Of a stretch of DNA of 43,813 nucleotides, positions 39,763 to 43,813 are shown in pieces; the stretch's first letter is position 1; every line of letters starts with the position of its first letter. Below the pieces are notes generated by a model, which made no database searches, was not told the DNA's origin, and worked only from the letters and a program-made list of their open reading frames with translations. The DNA comes from Nemertoderma westbladi (taxonomy: Eukaryota > Xenacoelomorpha > Nemertodermatida > Nemertodermatidae). Both the position numbers and the translations under genes were made by a program. The DNA lies in the NCBI GenBank assembly GCA_032718475.1, contig JAUCBJ010000903.1, positions 1-43,813 of the forward strand, written 5' to 3'.

Positions 39763-39791
39763 CACGAGGTTGATTACCAATCAACCTCGTG
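39763..39791. repeat. Perfect 13-bp inverted repeat (hairpin, 3-nt loop)
   Basis: CACGAGGTTGATT, loop ACC, then AATCAACCTCGTG. Both arms match completely. TGTCAGCCC begins at the right edge, where an LTR could start. The role is unknown. Confidence 0.85.
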
Positions 39792-40373
39792 TCAGCCCAG
39801 TAAACGGGGACAATAGGCCCCAAAGGAGACACACACAATAGGGGTCAGGGGCCAAACCCCTAACCCAGAGAGAACAGGAGGAGTGAACGGGAACACTCCG
39901 AAGGGCGCCAACAAGGGTATCAACCAATCAGAGGGGGGAAAGGCATCGATTAGGTAGAGTAGCAATATGGCCAACTGTGCGGTACATATATTACCTGTTG
40001 GTGCTTCCCTATTCAGTTTAGTTTACTCAGTCAGATCAGTAGGGTGGAACGGGGACTTCTGTCACCGTCCGCTACCGCCATCATACTTATATTACCTGTT
40101 GTGTCATACTATACTATATATATCAGACTATTATACCTTTATACATATTACCGAACATCAGAACTCTTTTACCTTTCACACACGGCGGGGACGCGTGGAT
40201 AGAAAACCCAACGGATAAACCGGGATCCGTAGATCCCGTCACAGTGACAGAATCAGATCCGCCCAGCTGCCCTGACAGAGATAGAATCCTAGCAGCTGCC
40301 CTAACAGTCTGACAGTGATAGAACTAGATCCAACCAACTGACAGACTGTGGCTGCCAGCCACCAAAGACGAAG
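39792..40373. other. LTR- or leader-like region before the purine-rich ORFs
   Basis: Contains GGGGACAATAGGCCCC (a small hairpin), CCAATCAGAG near 39926 (the same word as at 26651), CAGTCAG words near 40030, a TATATATA tract near 40115, and repeated GACAG...CAGCTGCCCT words at 40245-40320. It might be the 5' LTR and leader of the element whose ORFs follow, but no second copy is visible. Confidence 0.35.
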
Positions 40374-40853
40374 ATGAGTCGAGAGAAAGGAACGACACCG
40401 CCGCGGACCCCGGACGACGATCTAACGATCCGCGAGGCCACGGCGAGACGATACGAACCCACGACGCCGGTCGATGCTACGCCGACCACGTCGACGCACG
40501 TTGACGCCACGTCGATAACGAGCGACCCGGCGAACCAAGATGTGGGGGGTCGTCTACAAAGAGAAATCGAGTCGGGAGGAGAAGAGGAAGACGAGTCGAC
40601 GCGGAGCGAGGGTCGACGCACCGATGTCGCCGGCCAGCCACAGGCCGAGGACGACGAACGGTCCACCGGAACGGCGACGGTGGGGCCGTCGGTACGACGT
40701 CGGACCCGGAGAGATGGAGGAGAGGTCGGCGACGAGGACGTCGGGGTTTCCGATCGACTTCGACGGGCCTACAACGCGACCCGGGAACTACTAAAGGAGG
40801 CCAAGGAGGGGGCGAGGATAGACGAGGTCAAGATGACGAAACGGACTAGGTGA
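40374..40853 (+). CDS. Arg/Glu-rich ORF, possible N-terminal part of a retroelement capsid protein
   Basis: 159 codons from ATG (AAGATGAGTC). Low-complexity acidic and basic residues, Thr/Pro-rich start (TTPPRTPDDD), and a final helix-like segment (DRLRRAYNATRELLKEAKEG). No domain recognised. GC is far above the flanks. The stop lies inside ACTAGGTGAGT. The next frame is open from about 40837 and continues with NGLGESNRYFDHLVCSGQ, so the two frames are probably one protein separated by a +1 shift. The ACTAG|GTGAGT at 40848/40849 also resembles a splice donor. Confidence 0.5.
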   Translation: MSREKGTTPPRTPDDDLTIREATARRYEPTTPVDATPTTSTHVDATSITSDPANQDVGGRLQREIESGGEEEDESTRSEGRRTDVAGQPQAEDDERSTGTATVGPSVRRRTRRDGGEVGDEDVGVSDRLRRAYNATRELLKEAKEGARIDEVKMTKRTR

Positions 40854-41667
40854 GTCGAACAGATACTTTGATCACCTAGTGTGTTCTGGGCAGAGAGAAC
40901 TAGCCGAGGAGAGGGCGAGGGGAGTTGCCAACGAACTGATTGAACTATGGGAATGTGGGGGTATGGAGCCTAGTGTAGTGTACATAGGGCCATACTTAGT
41001 CGATGCCCGGGGAGTAAAATTAGTGGGTTGGAAGAGACCTGAGGAGGGCGAATCCGAGGTTAACTCCGAGGATTCGGTCTCGTCGGTCGGAGGAAGTTCC
41101 GGGAGGCGGGGGAAAGTTGGTAGGACGGAGGGGCGACGGGAGTCCGTCGCAACCGATAAGTCTGCTACATCCTCCGCAAAAGAAAGACGGGTGCGAGAGA
41201 GTGAACGCATGGCGTATAAATTAGAAATGGTTGCGACAGAGCAGAATGAGTTAGAGAGACGATTGAGAGAGGAAACCGCATTCTCAGAGAAGGTAGGAGA
41301 GTTGGAGAGGGAGTGTAGAGAGAGGGCCGAGGAGTGTAGAGAGAGAGCCAAGGAGTGTAGAGAGCGAGAGATGGGAGTAGAGAGCGAGCCGGCGAGGCGG
41401 CTTGAGATGCTTGCGAGAGAGGCAGAGTTGGCCGAGCAGAATATGCGAGAGAGGGGGATAGAGGGTGAGCGCAGGCGGGATGATTTGCATGCCGTGCTAG
41501 GCGGGCTTGCGCAATATCAAGCCAAACTTAAACGGCGCCGACTAGAACTGGCGCGGTTGGAGATATCAGAGAGTGAGCCCCCACTTACAGGCACCGGGCG
41601 AGAGAACCAGAACTGGTGTAGCCGTACGGGCGGGGGGGGGGGGGGGGGGGTAATAGTAGTACGTTAG
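40837..41667 (+). pseudogene. Continuation of the Arg/Glu-rich ORF, coiled coil
   Basis: Open frame without its own ATG at the 5' edge. It has a short conserved-looking segment (ELWECGGMEPSVVYIGPYLV, GVKLVGW). A long charged helix follows, with ERECRERAEECRERAKECRERE at about 41305-41370, and then a Leu/Arg-rich end. It terminates just after a run of 19 G (41632-41650). Past that run another frame is open for about 40 Ser/Asn-rich codons, so the true protein probably continues across the G tract. Confidence 0.5.
41632..41650. repeat. Poly(G) tract, 19 G, inside an ORF
   Basis: Run of 19 G. The open frame upstream and the open frame downstream (starting GNSSTLEIVN) differ by one base, as expected if the tract is one G short relative to an uninterrupted ORF. 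Confidence 0.8.
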
Positions 41668-42310
41668 AAATAGTTAATATTAATAGTACCGTAGTAGATA
41701 ACCCTAATCCCTTTATTACAGGAAATAATATTTTACCGGGTAGTAGTAATTTAAATTTAAATACAAATACTCTAATAATAATTTCAATTCAAACCCGCAA
41801 AATAATTCGAATAATAATTTAAGTTTTGAGAATAGTAGATAAGCTAATTTAAATAATTTAAATAATAATCCCGTTTCAAATTCTAATAATTTAATTGATT
41901 TAACAAATAATATTGGGAATGGTGCTATTAATATGAGCGTGTCGGACGTACATAACTCAGCAGACGAGGGCCTGGTAGGCCACGTAGTTAGTAGGCAGGA
42001 AGTGGCAGGGTTGAGCCAACCCGACGGCGGCCTGGTAGGCCACGTAGTTGGTAGGCAGGAGGTAGCGGGGTTGAGCCAACCCGAAGTGGGCCTGATGGGC
42101 CACGCAGTAGTAGAGAGAGAGGCGGGGGTGAATAGACCCAGCCGTAGTAGAGACAGTGCGTCGACTAGAGAGGGGTGTAGAGACGAAGTAAGAGATAGTG
42201 AAGTTAGATGTGGCGAGTGGGGGGGGGGGCTACGGGCGCCCCACCACATAAGATTAGTGGCGAGAGAGGGGGGGCAGAGAATGCCCCACAAGAGGGGTGT
42301 AGAGGTGTAG
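41651..42310 (+). pseudogene. Asn-rich and Gly/Val-rich continuation of the decayed ORF
   Basis: The segment 41651-41930 is Asn-rich in two frames, with one net frameshift near 41770 and a TAA near 41840. From 41933 a 125-codon frame includes two and a half copies of a 20-residue unit starting GLVGHVV and ending GLSQP. It then reaches GEWGGG at a G tract and runs off into the wrong frame. No known domain. Confidence 0.45.
41969..42108. repeat. Tandem repeat, 60-bp unit, about 2.3 copies, in frame
   Basis: GGCCTGGTAGGCCACGTAGTT recurs at 60-bp spacing (41969, 42029, and a diverged copy at 42089). The unit is a multiple of three and encodes a 20-residue repeat. Confidence 0.88.
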
Positions 42311-42535
42311 TAGGAGGTAGTGAAGTTAGAAGTAGCGGGTGGGGGGGGGGGGCTACAGGAGCCCCACCACGAAAGATTAGTGGCGAGAGAAGGGGGGTAG
42401 AGAATGTCCGACAAGAGGGACGCAGAAGTGTAGTAAGAGATAGTGGAGTTAGAAGTGGCGGGTGGGGGGGGGGGGCTACGGGCACCCCACCGCGAGAGAT
42501 TAGTAGAGAGAGAGGGGGGGCAGAGAGTGTCCCAC
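42165..42535. repeat. Tandem repeat, about 122-bp unit with an internal G tract, three copies
   Basis: Each unit runs from AGAGATAGTG-like sequence through a G run, a GCCCCACC-like word (CACCCCACC in the third), GATTAGT, GAGAGA-like and a GGGG-containing run. The G runs are 11 G (42219-42229), 12 G (42340-42351) and 12 G (42464-42475). Units 2 and 3 stay in the same frame, encoding GGGATGAPP/GGGATGTPP. Confidence 0.85.
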
Positions 42536-43134
42536 AGCCGTCAGCGGATAATGCGCGGGCCGAATCAGGTAAACCGCAACACCCGGCGACGGAGAGTAAT
42601 AGGGGGATTGCGAGTATCCCCAGCGGCGTGCGATCGAGCAGAGAGAGGCAGGTTGACGTCGCGAGAGGGCAGACGAAGCGTCGAGCCCGATCAGAAGAGG
42701 GAAGAAGAACAGTGGAGTTTAACCGGGAGGTCGACGAGAGATCTCATGAGCCGGAATACTGCACTGAAAAGAGAAGAAGAGGAGATAGTAGAAAAGGTGT
42801 CGCCACGAACGATAGGAGTGCGAGGACGGATAACGGACCGTCGATAGTAGAGATGGAGTCAGGGAGCCAGTGGGGTCGAACTTCGGGAGATTGCCGTCGC
42901 CCCGGAGAAACGCACCGCACGCCAAGAGAGGGGTACAAGACGTACCAATACAGAGTCGAGAACAGGAGAGGGGATCGGAGAGAAGCTTCCCGACGGGATA
43001 TAGCTGCCGATCGAGAGTACGGTAGTCGCCGGGAGATTCGAGATTCGCGAAGAATAAACTTCGGTTCGGAAGGGCACATGCAGACTGCAGGACATACTGT
43101 AGGCCTTACTGCACATACTATTATAGGGGTATAA
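42208..43134 (+). pseudogene. Arg-rich, low-complexity C-terminal part of the decayed ORF
   Basis: An open frame of 308 codons whose ATG lies inside a repeat unit and is unlikely to be a real start. The translated repeats (GGGATGAPP...ISGERGG) are followed by a strongly basic tail with many RR, RE and RS pairs (GDRREASRRDIAADREYGSR). It resembles nucleic-acid-binding tails of capsid proteins in composition only. No zinc knuckle, protease or RT is found nearby, so the element, if that is what it is, lacks pol here. Confidence 0.45.
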
Positions 43135-43813
43135 CTTTTGCGTAGAGGTATAGCCTACATAGAGGCTACATGTAGGTAGGTGTAGCCTACATGTAGGTGC
43201 ACGTGTAGGGTGAATGTAGGTAGGTGTAGGTAGGTCTTTATAAACAACAATAATGAATAGGCCTACGGCGAACGCGGGTTTCCCGGTCCTGAACTACCGG
43301 TACCGTACCTCGAGGAGATGCGAATACGGCGAATGGGAATGGGGGGGGGGGGGGGGGGGGGTAAACGGAACTGAGCCACCACAAGGAGGAGCGAATCCGG
43401 GGAACGGGGGTACCCGGAATAACCACGTGGAGATGCGAATCGATTACGGCGAATGGGGGGATACACGGACATAGAAGCCGAAACCACTACTGCACAACGA
43501 GGGAGCGATACTGTATTCGGCGAACGGGGGGTACCCGTTGATGCGACTACGGTGAATTACTGTCTGACTGTATCTCACTAAAAAGCATCCAGCGAAGAAC
43601 CACGATATTGCCGTTCGGAGTCAGCGAGTTATCATCCAACCGCTTTTGTGGAACTCAGACTCCCCAAATTTGAGTGTCGATTCCACCGATTAGATTTAGT
43701 GCAATTCTACCAGGTGCTTAAATGTTTAGATTATAATGTATAGCCTGATTAATACTGAATATATATTTCAGAGTTATTAATTATCCAAAAATCTTATATT
43801 TTTATACAGTATA
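43135..43813. other. Non-coding right end with short repeats and poly(G)
   Basis: TGTAGGTAGGTGTAG-type words repeat at about 43168-43232. A segment GGAGATGCGAAT...TACGGCGAATGGG occurs at 43313 and again at 43429, with a looser third match near 43500. A 21-G run lies at 43341-43361. No gene recognised. Confidence 0.5.

Noticed and set aside
40301-43116. Minus-strand Ser/Pro/Leu-rich ORFs opposite the purine-rich region
   Set aside because: They are the pyrimidine-rich complement of the plus-strand Arg/Glu ORFs and show no domain.

Overview
The window is animal (metazoan) nuclear DNA. It contains a cyclic-nucleotide-gated channel gene split by GT-AG introns, a three-BIR/UBA/RING inhibitor-of-apoptosis protein, several non-LTR retrotransposons, a BEL/Pao-type LTR retrotransposon polyprotein, tRNA-derived SINE heads, a MITE and several kilobases of minisatellite. 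The background is AT-rich. Palindromic words such as TAGGCCTA and TACCGGTA, and long poly(G)/poly(C) runs, recur throughout. A marine invertebrate (crustacean, echinoderm, hemichordate or mollusc) fits best, but the sequence alone does not settle the phylum. There is nothing prokaryotic here, and open frames that begin on GTG or TTG should not be read as starts.

Layout. 1-8.3 kb is gene-free: short duplications, a foldback MITE (2981-3173), a 23/25-bp minisatellite (3321-4407), a SINE head, a 32-bp minisatellite (6625-7976) and a second tRNA-like SINE head. 8.3-10.9 kb carries an unbroken 843-codon LINE-type ORF (AP-endonuclease plus reverse transcriptase) whose catalytic residues are mostly replaced. 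11.05-12.43 kb is a 5'-truncated LINE on the minus strand, bounded by an 11-bp target-site duplication. 12.7-13.9 kb is the 5' end of a related LINE. 14-16.1 kb is AT-rich, with a perfect 4 x 47-bp repeat.

16.2-17.7 kb (minus) holds an intact, uninterrupted, GC-rich IAP gene. Upstream on the same strand, 18.5-20.25 kb holds the last four recognisable coding exons of a CNG channel (end of S6, C-linker, cyclic-nucleotide-binding domain). 20.75-25.47 kb is a 37/40-bp minisatellite into which a second copy of the 11-kb LINE family has inserted, in the opposite orientation. It shares the same 3' terminus and is compatible with an 11-bp target-site duplication.

25.5-29.8 kb is non-coding, with a promoter-like CCAAT/TATA/Inr cluster and internal duplications. 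It is plausibly the leader of the retroelement that follows. 29.84-37.98 kb is an intact BEL/Pao element: a 785-codon ORF1 of unknown function, one in-frame TAA followed at once by ATG, then a 1927-codon Gag-Pol (DUF1759, zinc knuckles, aspartic protease, RT, RNase H, integrase, DUF5641). I could not find its LTR pair. 38-40.3 kb is non-coding with duplications and a perfect 13-bp hairpin. 40.4-43.1 kb is a purine-rich, GC-rich, Arg/Glu-rich open region split into overlapping frames at least partly by poly(G) tracts, probably a decayed capsid-like ORF of another retroelement.

The two host-like genes (CNG channel and IAP) are co-oriented neighbours. Everything else is mobile or repetitive DNA. 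The strongest second-look items are the ORF1-TAA-ATG-Gag-Pol arrangement with its in-phase cluster of consensus splice donors, the catalytically altered but open LINE ORF, and the twin LINE insertions that define an element terminus.
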